NCBI GenBank assembly: GCA_902792815.1
Contig: CADBAY010000001.1
Location: forward strand, 1 to 64,000
Length of the DNA: 64,000 nt
Direction: 5' to 3'
Source: an uncultured Bacteroidia bacterium
Lineage (GTDB): Bacteria; Bacteroidota; Bacteroidia; Bacteroidales; UBA932
The position numbers and the translations under genes are program-made. Below, piece by piece: positions 52,999 to 63,500 of this stretch; position 1 is the stretch's first letter; every line of letters starts with the position of its first letter. Under the pieces are notes generated by a model, which was given only the letters and a program-made list of their open reading frames with translations, did no database searches and was not told the DNA's origin.

Positions 52999-55035
52999 TT
53001 AATCAGCTTTAATACATCGAACAGAGTGACCCTCCCCGTTAACTTTCCCGTATTGGATAGGGTTAAACAATAATCTGCCACCCATATCCTTGAGGAGCTG
53101 CATTGCAAACGACAATCCGCCACCGTAAGGGTCACAAGACCAGTAGCAGCAATACTGCCCCACCATTATTACTTTCCCTTCCTTAGTGATATATCCATTG
53201 TTCGGATACCATGTTTCGCCCTGAGTAGTAGGAAGATAAATACCTCGCCCGTATGCCTCCCAGCGGTATTCGGTCGATGATAAACCAGACCAGGCCTCCT
53301 GCAATTCAACATGCTGAGTACCGTTCATCACATGTGCCCTGGGAACCTTCCAGCCAGGAGGACAAGGGTCATACAGCGACTTATAAACCTTCTCGGTAAT
53401 CTGCCCGCCCTGGTAATTGCTCTCAACGCCCCAGAGCGTATTAATAGAAGATGGAAGCCAATAACCTTCTGTCGATGTAATGAACACATCGGGATGCGCA
53501 ATGACATAATCCACCGTGACAGAACGGGTAGAATTGACAGCTGGTTCAAGCTTTAAAGTACCGCCGGTAGTAGACATATATGTACCTGCACCGCCATCAG
53601 CGGCCACATAGCTCTCGATAGCGCCGGGGAACGGGTCTTTGCGCCCCCATTGGTAGAAGAAGCCGTTGGAAAGAGGACTGGTAGCGCTGCTGCTCAATGC
53701 ACCGAGGTTACGGTCCATCATAGGTTTTGGCTTGCGTCTGAGTGTCTGTGCACTGGCATCGGGGTCGAAGTCTTTGCACACCCAGATATGCCAGCTCCAC
53801 ACTATCGTATCCTTTCCGCCGACTTTGCGCCATGCTGCTATTACAGCATTGCCGTTCTTAAGCGTGGAAGGAGTATTGAAGTACACATAACGGCTGTTGT
53901 TTGTGACATCCTTGACTATGCTTCCGACAGTCTGGGAGGCGGAAGTATTGTCTGTCTCCCAAAGAACCGTCACCTTGCTGATTTCGCTTAGAGTGTGCTC
54001 CGGATCGTTACCCATCACCAGAGGGAACTTGTAAGAACCTGCTTTCGAAACCACATAGCAGTTGGCGGTCTCACCGTCTTCGGCGAGATCGATTCCGTCA
54101 CGGATGCGGGAGAGCTTGCCGGGAGAGTCAACTTCAGGGATACGGGCAAAGACTCCCCTGCTGAAAACGACAAAAGAAGTACAGGTCTGTGTAAGAGTGG
54201 CCGAATTGGCCCCCGGAGTGTAGAAGTCGAGACTAAAACCGTTTTTGAATTCAGACGGCTTCAGCATTATATAATACTGTGTGCCGGCAGCAAAAGTATC
54301 GCCCTCGGCGGGCCTGAGTTCAACTTTTTTCACGGAACCTTGTGCCGCGGTAGCAACTGGCGCCGTAGGGTCGGAAAGCGAGATGCTGATAGCACCTGCA
54401 ACATCTTCATTGCTGCCGCCACGGAAATCGATACGGGAGTATTTGCCGCCGTCTTTAAGCGTAAAACAGAGGCCGCTGCACACATTATAGAAAGCCATTT
54501 CGTCTGCAGACGTAGAAGAAGCCACGGCAAGAAGAGCAGTTGGATCAAACTTGCCGGGATATGCCAGCTGAGACGAAGGCAGAATTGTCTGGATAGTAGA
54601 TCTACTGATATCAGCGCTTGCTGATCGAGTATATGGATACAGCCCGAGGAAAAAAGAACCCGAAGGAGCAACCTGGGACTGGTTAACAAAATCGGCTACA
54701 GGGCCGGACTGAGAAGTAACATACTTGCAGCTCTCGGCGTAAATCTGAACCGGATAAAAAACATTGATACTATCGTTCTCGCTCCAGTAAATCTCGGCAT
54801 AAGATGCAGATGTAGTGAACCGTCCAAAGTCGGTCTTGGTGGCTCTGCCGCCGGCAAAACTGGCGCGAAGAACCGACCCGTCAGGCTCCTCCGGTTCAGC
54901 TATTTGAGGCTCTTGAGATTGAATTTGTGGTTCTTGTGTCTCTAACGACTTAGGCTCCAAATCGCCAGTAACGCAAGAATAAAGCAATCCGGTAACCAAC
55001 AGGGCAATATAACCCATAAAGCAAAAATCTTTCAC
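52999..55035 (-). CDS. Fimbrillin-like/FISUMP lipoprotein, copy 2
   Basis: The 678-residue protein starts at GTG 55035 or ATG 55017, with a lipoprotein signal ending in C (VTGLLYSC). A repeat-rich PE/Q linker (about 25-50) leads to a fimbrillin-like domain (SFAGGRATKTDFGRFTTSAS, IYWSENDSINVFYP). A C-terminal part contains WHIWVCKDFDPDAS, MMDRNLGALSS, FFYQWGRKDPFPGAIES, DPCPPGWKVPRAHVM and GEGHSVRCIKAD, features of Fibrobacter-major-paralogous-like domains. It is clearly paralogous to the 58495 gene. Probably cell-surface; role unknown. Confidence 0.8.
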   Translation of the reverse strand: MKDFCFMGYIALLVTGLLYSCVTGDLEPKSLETQEPQIQSQEPQIAEPEEPDGSVLRASFAGGRATKTDFGRFTTSASYAEIYWSENDSINVFYPVQIYAESCKYVTSQSGPVADFVNQSQVAPSGSFFLGLYPYTRSASADISRSTIQTILPSSQLAYPGKFDPTALLAVASSTSADEMAFYNVCSGLCFTLKDGGKYSRIDFRGGSNEDVAGAISISLSDPTAPVATAAQGSVKKVELRPAEGDTFAAGTQYYIMLKPSEFKNGFSLDFYTPGANSATLTQTCTSFVVFSRGVFARIPEVDSPGKLSRIRDGIDLAEDGETANCYVVSKAGSYKFPLVMGNDPEHTLSEISKVTVLWETDNTSASQTVGSIVKDVTNNSRYVYFNTPSTLKNGNAVIAAWRKVGGKDTIVWSWHIWVCKDFDPDASAQTLRRKPKPMMDRNLGALSSSATSPLSNGFFYQWGRKDPFPGAIESYVAADGGAGTYMSTTGGTLKLEPAVNSTRSVTVDYVIAHPDVFITSTEGYWLPSSINTLWGVESNYQGGQITEKVYKSLYDPCPPGWKVPRAHVMNGTQHVELQEAWSGLSSTEYRWEAYGRGIYLPTTQGETWYPNNGYITKEGKVIMVGQYCCYWSCDPYGGGLSFAMQLLKDMGGRLLFNPIQYGKVNGEGHSVRCIKAD

Positions 55036-55183
55036 AGCTTCGGTTTTTTTGCGCTAAACTACCCAAGAGCGGCGTTCAAACCAATAGCTGATGAAAGATT
55101 TTGCTGATTCTTAAAGAATTATTTACGATTCTTTAGAAAAAATGTTAATTGGTGTTTATCTAAAAAATACCGAACAACCGTTA

Positions 55184-58100
55184 TTAGTAGTTCCAGTTAT
55201 CAAAGCCCACTCCTTCGTGGTTGCCATCAGCGCTACTAATTACTTTAACATGGCATACAGCTGTTATGGTCTGGTTCTGATAATGATCAGCCGATTCAAC
55301 TGTAATACTGACTTCACCTGCCTTGACTGCTGTAACTCGCCCGTTACTATTTACCGTAGCGATTCTTGAATCGCCACTACTCCACGCAACTCTGGGATTA
55401 GACGGCTCAGGGCAGTCTGCCGGATCGGCAGTGCCTATTGGCTTGGCCGTCAAATCGTAGGTTTCTCCCTCTTTGAGTATTATTTCTTGCTCTGATAATT
55501 CAATGCTCTTTACTGCATTCCACAATACGTTGATGCGGGCGCTAGTCTGATACTCCTTCCCACTAGTATATACAGTTACTACAGTGGGGCCAGCTTGGAG
55601 ACCTGTAACATATCCATCCGTCAACTTTACTCCATTCAGTGGATCTTGTGGATCATCCGGATTGTTATATGTATATAACTCACCAGGCCTAACAGTAACA
55701 ATTGCTCCTCCTGCGGCCTGCCAGATAACAGTCAAGTCCGTGGCATCTTTCTTATTCGGGTTAAGAACGGTCTGTGGCGTTACGTAGGCTCTCAAAGTCG
55801 TGGTCTGGCCAACATAAAACGTCAAATTTCGAGGAGCAACCTCTACTCCGTTGGGTTTAACAATCTCGGGCTTTACAGTTACCGTACAAGTGGCGGAGAT
55901 AGTGGGATCGGATACCGACGTGGCAGTAATAACTGCAGTACCTTCCTTGTGCAGGGCGGTAACCCTGCCGGATGTAGAGACAGTAGCAACGGTTGCATCG
56001 CTGGTCTTCCATGTAATACTTGGATCGGTCGCATCGGAGGGAGAAACCGTAGCCAGGAGAGATTGAGAAGAGCCGAAAGAGAGTGTTAAAGTACTAGGTG
56101 ACAATGAGATTGAAGATACCGCCACAGTAGCCTTGGAAACTTCAACTTCACAAGTAGCAGAGACACTTGGATTACCTTCAGACTGGCAAGTTACAGTGCA
56201 AGTACCAACTGCCTTAGCCACAACCACGCCATACGCTACGGTTGCAACAGACTCATCAGAAGATGACCAAATAACCCTCTTATTGGCTGCATTTTCAGGC
56301 AAAACAGTCGCCTCAAGCGTAAACATCTGGCCCTCTTCCAGTTGAAGCTTCTTACGATCGAGAGTGATAGAGCTGACAAGAACGACTGCCGGCCTTACCG
56401 TAACACGGCATGTGGTATATTTGGCAGGATTAGACTTGGATGTTGCAGTAATATCTGCCGTGCCGGCCTTTACTGCCGTAACCTTGCCGTTACTATCGAC
56501 TGTGGCAACACTGGTATTGTTAGAGCTCCATGTAAAGCTCTGATCCGCTTGTTCAGGATTAGCTGTAGCCTTAAGCGTCTCCGACTGTCCTTCAGTAAGA
56601 GTAAGGGTGTTTTTGTCCAGAGTTACCGAATCAACAGGCTGGTTAACAGTAATTTTGCATGTTGCCGTCTTACCACTATCGGTTGTAGTAACAGTTACTG
56701 TAGCAGTACCTGGAGAGACACCAGTCACTTTGCCGCTATTGTCGATAGTAGCAATTTCACTATTGTCAACCGACCAAGTGACAGATTTGTCATCAGCATC
56801 ATTAGGAGATACAATAGCCTCCAATGTTGTGGTCTTACCTACATCGATATTTTGGTCTCCGCCTTTAATAGAAACTGAACTCACGTGTGCTTTAACAGTA
56901 ATCACACACTCGGTCTTTACATCGGAAGATGAAGGAAGTTCAGGCACGAACTGTATTTTAGCAGTTCCAACCTTTAAAGCTTTAACGGTAACCGTTTTGC
57001 CATTTTGGGTGGTGCTGATAACGTCCTTTCCACTAGTAACATTAACCTTGTAATTAAGGTTGCTCGCTTCTTCAGGCTCAAGAGTCACGGTGAAATCTTT
57101 GCTCTCCCCTGTCCACATTTCTTCCGATTCAATATCCACCCTGATGGATGTAACAGGCTGCTCAACTGTAACGTCGCAGCCACCGTAAACATCTCCATTG
57201 GCAGTGGATGCCCAAATCTTTGCGGTGCCTTTACCTACCGGAGTAACATTGCCGTTCTGGTCAACAGTCGCAACAGTTTCCTTAGAAGAACTCCAAACAA
57301 TATCCACGTGACCAGCATCGGCAGGGGATGTAGTATATGTGAGAGTCTTTCCTTCACCACCCACCATTAGAGTAATCTTGGCTGGACTCACAACAATCTT
57401 ATCTACCTTGTTACGCACCTTAACGGTACAAAAAGCGTGATAGCCGCCGTCTTGCGAAGTGGCACAAATGATTGTTTCTCCGGCGTGCAGGGCAACCACA
57501 TGGCCCTTATCATCGATGCTCGCAATCTCAGGCTTGGTACTGGACCAGTTAACTGCTTGGTTGGTAGCGCCAACAGGTTCAATGGTAGCCACAAAATCAA
57601 ATGTTTCATCCACTACCAGTTCAAACGGCTCGGTGCGGTTAAGTTTAATACCCTCCACATCACTTACTACGGTAACAGTGCACTCGTCGGTGAAATCACC
57701 ATCCGTAGTCCTGACAGTTATCTTAGCCGATCCGGAGGCAACACCGGTTACGACACCTTCGTTAGAAACGGTGGCCACAGACGAATTGTCAGTTGTCCAA
57801 GTAACGCTCTTGTCGTTAGCTCTTTCTGGATAAACCTCGGCACTAAGAGTAGTACCTTCTTTAACCTTAAGAGTAATAGCATGATCCCTTAACTGCACAC
57901 CCTTTACAGGGCACACGACAGTAACTTTACAACTAGCTGAGCGGTCACCCTCCTTGTTTTTGGCAGTAATAACAGCCTCGCCGGCCTTCAGGGCATATAC
58001 AACACCATAGCTGACAGATGCCACCTCAGGGTCTGAACTCGTCCATTCAATGGACTTTTCCCTGGCATTATCAGGGGTAATAGTAACATTAAGGACAGCC

Positions 58101-58483
58101 TTTTCAAGTTCTTTCAGTGTAAGTTCAGCAGGGTCGATGGTCAATCCTGTTACCGCACGGGAAACAACCGTTACAATACAAACAGCAGTAATTCCTCTGT
58201 CATCTGATGTAGCCTTGATGGAAGCCGTACCGGGAGCTATGGCCGTAACTATACCATCCTGTGAGACATCGGCAACAGATGAATCGGAAGAAGACCACAC
58301 TACTTTTTTATCTTCGGCATTGGCCGGTGAGGCCGTAGCAATAAGTTTCTGCGTTTCCGACTCCGCAAGGGTAAGAGCTTCTTTATCAAGGATAAGACGC
58401 TCTACATGTACAGGCTCTTTCTCGCAGGCGCAAATTAAGGCTGCCAGACAAAAAACTATAATCGCTCTAAAACTTTTGTTCAT
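55184..58483 (-). CDS. Large lipoprotein with about twelve BIG2 (Ig-like) domains
   Basis: The 1099-residue protein has a lipoprotein signal (MNKSFRAIIVFCLAALICAC) and then tandem domains of about 80-90 residues. Their starts read, for example, VTGLTIDPAELTLKELEKAV, VDKIVVSPAKITLMVGGEGK, VDSVTLDKNTLTLTEGQSET and VSSISLSPSTLTLSFGSSQS; I count twelve. Each carries the 'W.SSD..vAtV...G.VTa...G.a.It' core. The last two are more diverged and end in GVGFDNWNY. Likely a stiff surface stalk or adhesin. Confidence 0.88.
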   Translation of the reverse strand: MNKSFRAIIVFCLAALICACEKEPVHVERLILDKEALTLAESETQKLIATASPANAEDKKVVWSSSDSSVADVSQDGIVTAIAPGTASIKATSDDRGITAVCIVTVVSRAVTGLTIDPAELTLKELEKAVLNVTITPDNAREKSIEWTSSDPEVASVSYGVVYALKAGEAVITAKNKEGDRSASCKVTVVCPVKGVQLRDHAITLKVKEGTTLSAEVYPERANDKSVTWTTDNSSVATVSNEGVVTGVASGSAKITVRTTDGDFTDECTVTVVSDVEGIKLNRTEPFELVVDETFDFVATIEPVGATNQAVNWSSTKPEIASIDDKGHVVALHAGETIICATSQDGGYHAFCTVKVRNKVDKIVVSPAKITLMVGGEGKTLTYTTSPADAGHVDIVWSSSKETVATVDQNGNVTPVGKGTAKIWASTANGDVYGGCDVTVEQPVTSIRVDIESEEMWTGESKDFTVTLEPEEASNLNYKVNVTSGKDVISTTQNGKTVTVKALKVGTAKIQFVPELPSSSDVKTECVITVKAHVSSVSIKGGDQNIDVGKTTTLEAIVSPNDADDKSVTWSVDNSEIATIDNSGKVTGVSPGTATVTVTTTDSGKTATCKITVNQPVDSVTLDKNTLTLTEGQSETLKATANPEQADQSFTWSSNNTSVATVDSNGKVTAVKAGTADITATSKSNPAKYTTCRVTVRPAVVLVSSITLDRKKLQLEEGQMFTLEATVLPENAANKRVIWSSSDESVATVAYGVVVAKAVGTCTVTCQSEGNPSVSATCEVEVSKATVAVSSISLSPSTLTLSFGSSQSLLATVSPSDATDPSITWKTSDATVATVSTSGRVTALHKEGTAVITATSVSDPTISATCTVTVKPEIVKPNGVEVAPRNLTFYVGQTTTLRAYVTPQTVLNPNKKDATDLTVIWQAAGGAIVTVRPGELYTYNNPDDPQDPLNGVKLTDGYVTGLQAGPTVVTVYTSGKEYQTSARINVLWNAVKSIELSEQEIILKEGETYDLTAKPIGTADPADCPEPSNPRVAWSSGDSRIATVNSNGRVTAVKAGEVSITVESADHYQNQTITAVCHVKVISSADGNHEGVGFDNWNY

Positions 58484-58494
58484 GCTTTCTTCAT

Positions 58495-60456
58495 TTAATT
58501 ATCTTTAATGCAACGCACAGAATGACCTTCGCCAGTAAGCTTTCCATACTGAATAGGGTTATAAGTAAGGTTTCCTGCCATATCTTTACTCATCTGCATA
58601 CCAAAGGCTTGTCCACCGGCATATGGACTACACGACCAATAACAAGAATACTGGCCGACCATAAGAATATTGCCATCACGCGAAATGTAGCCATTATTGG
58701 GATACCACGCTTTGTCTGTACTTTCCGTATCTAGTCTTACACCAAGACTGGATTGGTTATAAGGGACATTCGTCCAAGCCTCCTCCTCAACAACATGCAG
58801 CGTGCCGGACATCACCCGTGCACGAGGGACCTTCCAGCCAGGAGGGCAAGGATCGTATATCGACTTTACAGCCGTTTCAACCGAGCCTTTAGACGTTACA
58901 CCCCAAAGTGAATTAACAGCATCAATCAGCCAACATCCGTTGACAGATGTAATAAATACATCCGGATGTGCTATCGAATACTCAACAGTGGAATTAATAT
59001 CTGTACTCAAGGCTGTCTTAAGTGGACCGGCAGTTGTTGAGATGAATGTTCCTGCTCCAGTATCTCCGGATACAGAAACTTCAAACGCTCCGGGGAAGGG
59101 ATCTTTACGGCCCCACTGATAGTATAGGCCATTTGTAAGCGATTGACCCTGCACATTACTTAATGCCCCGAGATTCCTATCCATCATAGGCAGAAGCTTA
59201 CCCTTAAGTGTCTGAGCCTCAGCATCAGAATCATAATCCGACAGAACCCAGATATGCCAGCTCCAGATAATATCGTTGCCGCGGTAAACGGCCACCAAAG
59301 CATTACCGTTCTTAAGTGTCTGGGGGGTATGAATGAAAATATTAGATCCGTTAATCCTTACCTCAGAAATGATACTGCCAACTTGTACCGCCCTATTAGT
59401 GTTATCAGTTTCCCAAAGAACTTCAACCTTGCTTACACCGGCCAAAGCATCATCGGGATCGTTTCCCCTGACAAGAGGAAACTTATACGTTCCTGCCTTT
59501 GAAATAATATAACAATTAGCAGGTCCGTTACGATCGGCAAGGCTGGAAGCATCGCGGATAGCAGCAAGCTTATCGGGATTGTCAACATCAGAGACGAACG
59601 CAAAAACGCCACGCTTAAAAGAGACAAAGGAAGAGCAAGTACAGACAACCGGCTGTTGAGAATTGGGGGAATAAAACTCCATGCTGAAACCCTTGGAGAA
59701 ATCACCAGGACGCAACATAATATAATAACGTGAATCCGTGGCGAAAGTGCCACCGTCCGGGGCTTCAAGCACAATTTCTTTTTCAGCACCCTGCGAAACA
59801 GGAGTAACAGAAGGAGATTCAGGCTTGGACATCGAGATAGAAACCGCGCCTGCAATTAACTCGGAATTTGCACCCTTAAACACAATGCGACTATAGTCGG
59901 AACTTTGAAGGGTAAAGCAAATCCCACTACATATATTATAGAAAACCATCCGATCTTCAGCCGTGGCAACTCCGACAGACAAAAGTGCACAAGGATCAAA
60001 TGTGTCGGCAAAAGCATGCTGAACAGATGGAATAATAGTTTCAATTTTATTAGAAGATGCAAAACTAGCCGTTGCATCTTGGCTATATGGATAAAGACCT
60101 AAAGATCCGGAAGGAATAGTTTGTTGATTCTGGCTTTTACACTCAAATACTGCTGTTTTGCCACCCTCTACGGTAACATATTTTAAACCCTCTTGCCCAC
60201 TACCAGCAGAAGTGAATACTTTAATAGAATCACGGGGACTCCAAAGGATTTCGGCAAAAGAGCCGGAAGAAGTGAAATCTCCAAACATTGTCTTCGTATC
60301 CCGTCCCCCAGCATAGCTGACATAAAGAAGATGAGATTCACTTTGCCGCCCAGGTAACTCAAGAACGACATCACGACTCTCACACGAAATGAAAGTTGCT
60401 AAAATACAGCTAAAAAAGCAAAAACGAAGATAACGCATATAATGGAAGTTTTTCAC
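58495..60456 (-). CDS. Fimbrillin-like/FISUMP lipoprotein, copy 1
   Basis: The 653-residue paralogue of the 52999 gene begins at GTG 60456 or, more likely, ATG 60438 (MRYLRFCFFSCILATFISCE, lipobox Cys). The order is the same: fimbrillin-like domain (SYAGGRDTKTMFGDFTSSGS), then WHIWVLSDYDSDAEAQTLKG, MMDRNLGALSNVQ, YYQWGRKDPFPGAFEVS, DPCPPGWKVPRARVM and GEGHSVRCIKDN. Its stop is 11 bp upstream of the BIG2 gene, so the two form a transcript. Confidence 0.8.
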   Translation of the reverse strand: MKNFHYMRYLRFCFFSCILATFISCESRDVVLELPGRQSESHLLYVSYAGGRDTKTMFGDFTSSGSFAEILWSPRDSIKVFTSAGSGQEGLKYVTVEGGKTAVFECKSQNQQTIPSGSLGLYPYSQDATASFASSNKIETIIPSVQHAFADTFDPCALLSVGVATAEDRMVFYNICSGICFTLQSSDYSRIVFKGANSELIAGAVSISMSKPESPSVTPVSQGAEKEIVLEAPDGGTFATDSRYYIMLRPGDFSKGFSMEFYSPNSQQPVVCTCSSFVSFKRGVFAFVSDVDNPDKLAAIRDASSLADRNGPANCYIISKAGTYKFPLVRGNDPDDALAGVSKVEVLWETDNTNRAVQVGSIISEVRINGSNIFIHTPQTLKNGNALVAVYRGNDIIWSWHIWVLSDYDSDAEAQTLKGKLLPMMDRNLGALSNVQGQSLTNGLYYQWGRKDPFPGAFEVSVSGDTGAGTFISTTAGPLKTALSTDINSTVEYSIAHPDVFITSVNGCWLIDAVNSLWGVTSKGSVETAVKSIYDPCPPGWKVPRARVMSGTLHVVEEEAWTNVPYNQSSLGVRLDTESTDKAWYPNNGYISRDGNILMVGQYSCYWSCSPYAGGQAFGMQMSKDMAGNLTYNPIQYGKLTGEGHSVRCIKDN

Positions 60457-60487
60457 GAAAGTTTAAATACGATGATTAAAAGAAAAA

Positions 60488-60515
60488 TGGGGAGAGAGTT
60501 AGAGCTCTCTCCCCA
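60488..60515 (-). terminator. Terminator of the collagen-like lipoprotein gene
   Basis: TGGGGAGAGAG and CTCTCTCCCCA form a perfect 11-bp stem with a 6-nt loop; on minus it is followed by TTTTTCTTTT. It lies 22 bp after the stop of the 60537 gene. Confidence 0.85.
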
Positions 60516-60536
60516 TTATTAAGAGTTAATCAAGGA

Positions 60537-63500
60537 TTAGTCTTCCCAGATGGAGCCATCTGCCTTGTGATTAGGATGTGCCTTAGAGCCAGTCTTCATG
60601 ACTGTGACCTCGCCCTCACCCTTGGTCAGGGACTCACCGTCATAGAGGATTTCGAGCTCGAAGCCAGCGAGCTTATCCTGCTCAAGGTTGGTACCATCAT
60701 TTCTCCAATCAAGACCAGCCTCAGGAACTGCAGAGGTAGGAGTAGGAGTCAGAGTGTCACCTGCCTTGAAGATACTCAGACGCTCCTTGAATGAAGCCTC
60801 GGTATCCTTAGGAGTCTTGTCGTAGATAAGCTTGTTGATCTGGAACACAATCTTGGTTACATCGGTAATGCCATAGGTTGCTGCGGAAGGACCGAGCTTC
60901 CACTCACCCACCTTGGTGGTCTCGTCAACGACCCACTCGAACAGTGCAACTGCATCGGCAGCGTCGCTCTCGTAGACACCCTTCACGATCTCAGAGATAA
61001 GAGCGTAATCGTTCTGATCCTTGAAGTCGCCGAGTTTAACCTCGTTGAACTTGATGGTAGGCTTGATGGCCTCGAAGACAACATAGTAGTAACCGAAGAT
61101 TGAAGGACCGTCGGTAATGTCGGTGCATGTCTCCTTAACCTCAACGAGAATATCCTGTCCAACGTTCAGGCCAGCAGGCTTGCGCACAAAGATGTAAGGA
61201 GTTACCTTGTCACCCTTGCCCATAGCCTTGAGGTCAGCGCCGGAGATAGTCACGAATGCATAGCCGTCAGCATTGGTACCAACAGTAGTAGTGCTGGTCC
61301 TGTCAGGAACGATGTCAACGACATCAGCCTTGTAGTTAACAATGGTGAAGGTGTAATCGGACTTCTCGTTGCAATCCTGCCATACCTTAGCGTACTCCTT
61401 GAAGTGCTCGTTGAATGCGGAACGGAGGTCATTCTCAAGACCCTTGACTCTCACACCACCATAGGTGACATAAGGCTCAGTTCCATAGTAATCGGTGAGC
61501 TCGGGCTTCTCCTCGATAAGGAGATCCTGGGTACCAAGGATGTAGTCAGGGTTGAGGATCCAGTAGTTCTTGTCGTCGTACTTCTTGAGGATGGTCCAAT
61601 CGTGCTCGTGAGGCAGGATCTTGAAGCTGAACTTGACAACCACATCAATGTTCTTGGTGTTGTCCTTTGCAGGATAGAGAACATAAACATTGTGGACATC
61701 GTAATTGTTCAGAGGATCGAAGTCGCTGGAGATGGTGAGATCAACAATGTTGGTGTTGTTCTTCCAGTTACCAGGGCTCTGGCTGGTCACAGCAAGACCG
61801 GATGCATTCTTGTTGTAATAGGTGTTGATATCACCAAGACCAACAAGGATGGCATCTTCTTTAGCAGGGAGATCCTTAGGCTCGACACCTGCACCCTTAT
61901 CATCCTTTGCAAGGATAAGCTGAACCTTAGCAGGATCAATCTCGTACTTTTCAGTACCGAAGACCTCGTAAGACATGTTGACGCAGTCATCGTTGAGGAC
62001 ATAGACGTTAACCTCGTCCCAACCAACTACCAAACCGTCGTCACACTTCTCCTTGTCAGCCTTGTTACCGTGTCCTTCAGCAGCTGCATTTGCGTGAGGA
62101 GTTGAGAACTCGCAGCTCTCACCCTTTGCAGTAGCAGTAGCGGTAAGGTTGTCGAACTTGAAGGTAGCATTGTGCCACAGGAAGACATCCCAACCGAGGT
62201 TCTTGACAGGCTCGGCAGCCTCAGCAGTGATCTCGATCTTGATCAAGCACTCAGCGAGAACTTTACCGTCATAAAGAGCCTGAACGTACACGAGAGGAGT
62301 ACGGCCGATAGCAGGGGAAAGGTTGTAAACAAATTCATCATTGACGCTGATGAGCGACTTGGACTTACCATCCTGGCCACTGCCATTGTCAGAGAACTTG
62401 AGGAACTTGTTCTGGTTGGTCTTATCAACTTCGGATACAAGATAAGGAGCCTTGTCAGGATCAGAACTGATGACAACGTTGGTTGAACCATCCTTGACAC
62501 CTGCAAATTCGAAAGTATAAGTAGGGGTAATGCCAATGGCAGCGGCGATGTCGCCAAACTCCTTAGCATAGGTCTCTACATAGTTGAGGAGGTCGACCTG
62601 GCCATTGTAAGGAAGAGCAATAGCCTTGGGGTTCTTGCCAGCACCAGGTGCAGGAGTATCGATTCCGTCGGTATTAGCACCGTTGAAATCGGAAGGATCG
62701 GTCATCTCGACATACTTCTCCCAACGATAGTACTTAGGATCTGTCTTGTCATAAGTGTAGGTAACATCCTTATCAGTAGCCTTGTCATGATAAAGGAACT
62801 CGCCATCCTTGTGGATGATGTAGAACTCCTTGTTAACATCCTTCTCGATGTAAGAGTAGTCGGAAACGATGTTCTCGAACTCAGCGTCAACAGTGCTGGG
62901 ATCCTTGGCAACGGCCTTGAGGGCTACGATGTCGTTGATCTTGCCATGATCGGCAGCCTCGACAGCCTTGTTGAGCTTGATGGTGAAGTCATAGAGCTTA
63001 CCATCCCTGACAGGACCGGTGACGATGGACACGAGGTCGTTGTCGTCAGCAGTAGCCTTGGTGTAGACCTTACGGTTGATGAAACTCCAGTCATACTTGG
63101 CAGGATCAACATTCTGAGGATTCAGACGATAGGTAACATCGAGGGGAGCGGTAGCAACGAAAGAACCTTCGGCTTTCCTGTTGATGAACGGGAAAGTGCT
63201 ATTCAGCTTGGAGCTAGGAGCATAAACCTCCCATACGGTGATAAGTCCGAGACCGTCGAAAATACGGGCGGGGACAAATGCGAGGCTCTTGAGCTGGGTG
63301 TTCAGATCGAACTTAAGCTTGCCCTCGGGAGCATCCTTAACATTTGCGAACTCGAGAGTGCCTTCCTCGGCATTCCAGACAGCGGTCATTGCGCCACCAT
63401 CCTTGAAGATAGGCTCAATGGTCTTGCCGGTAGGCTCGTCCTTGCTGGTGTACTCAACCCACTTGTTGTTCTCCACGTCGGGTTTCCAGTAGTTGCCAGT

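Noticed and set aside
55184-58483. DNA tandem repeats or invertible sites in the BIG2 gene
   Set aside because: The domains are similar as protein but too diverged as DNA to count as repeats; no inverted pairs were seen.
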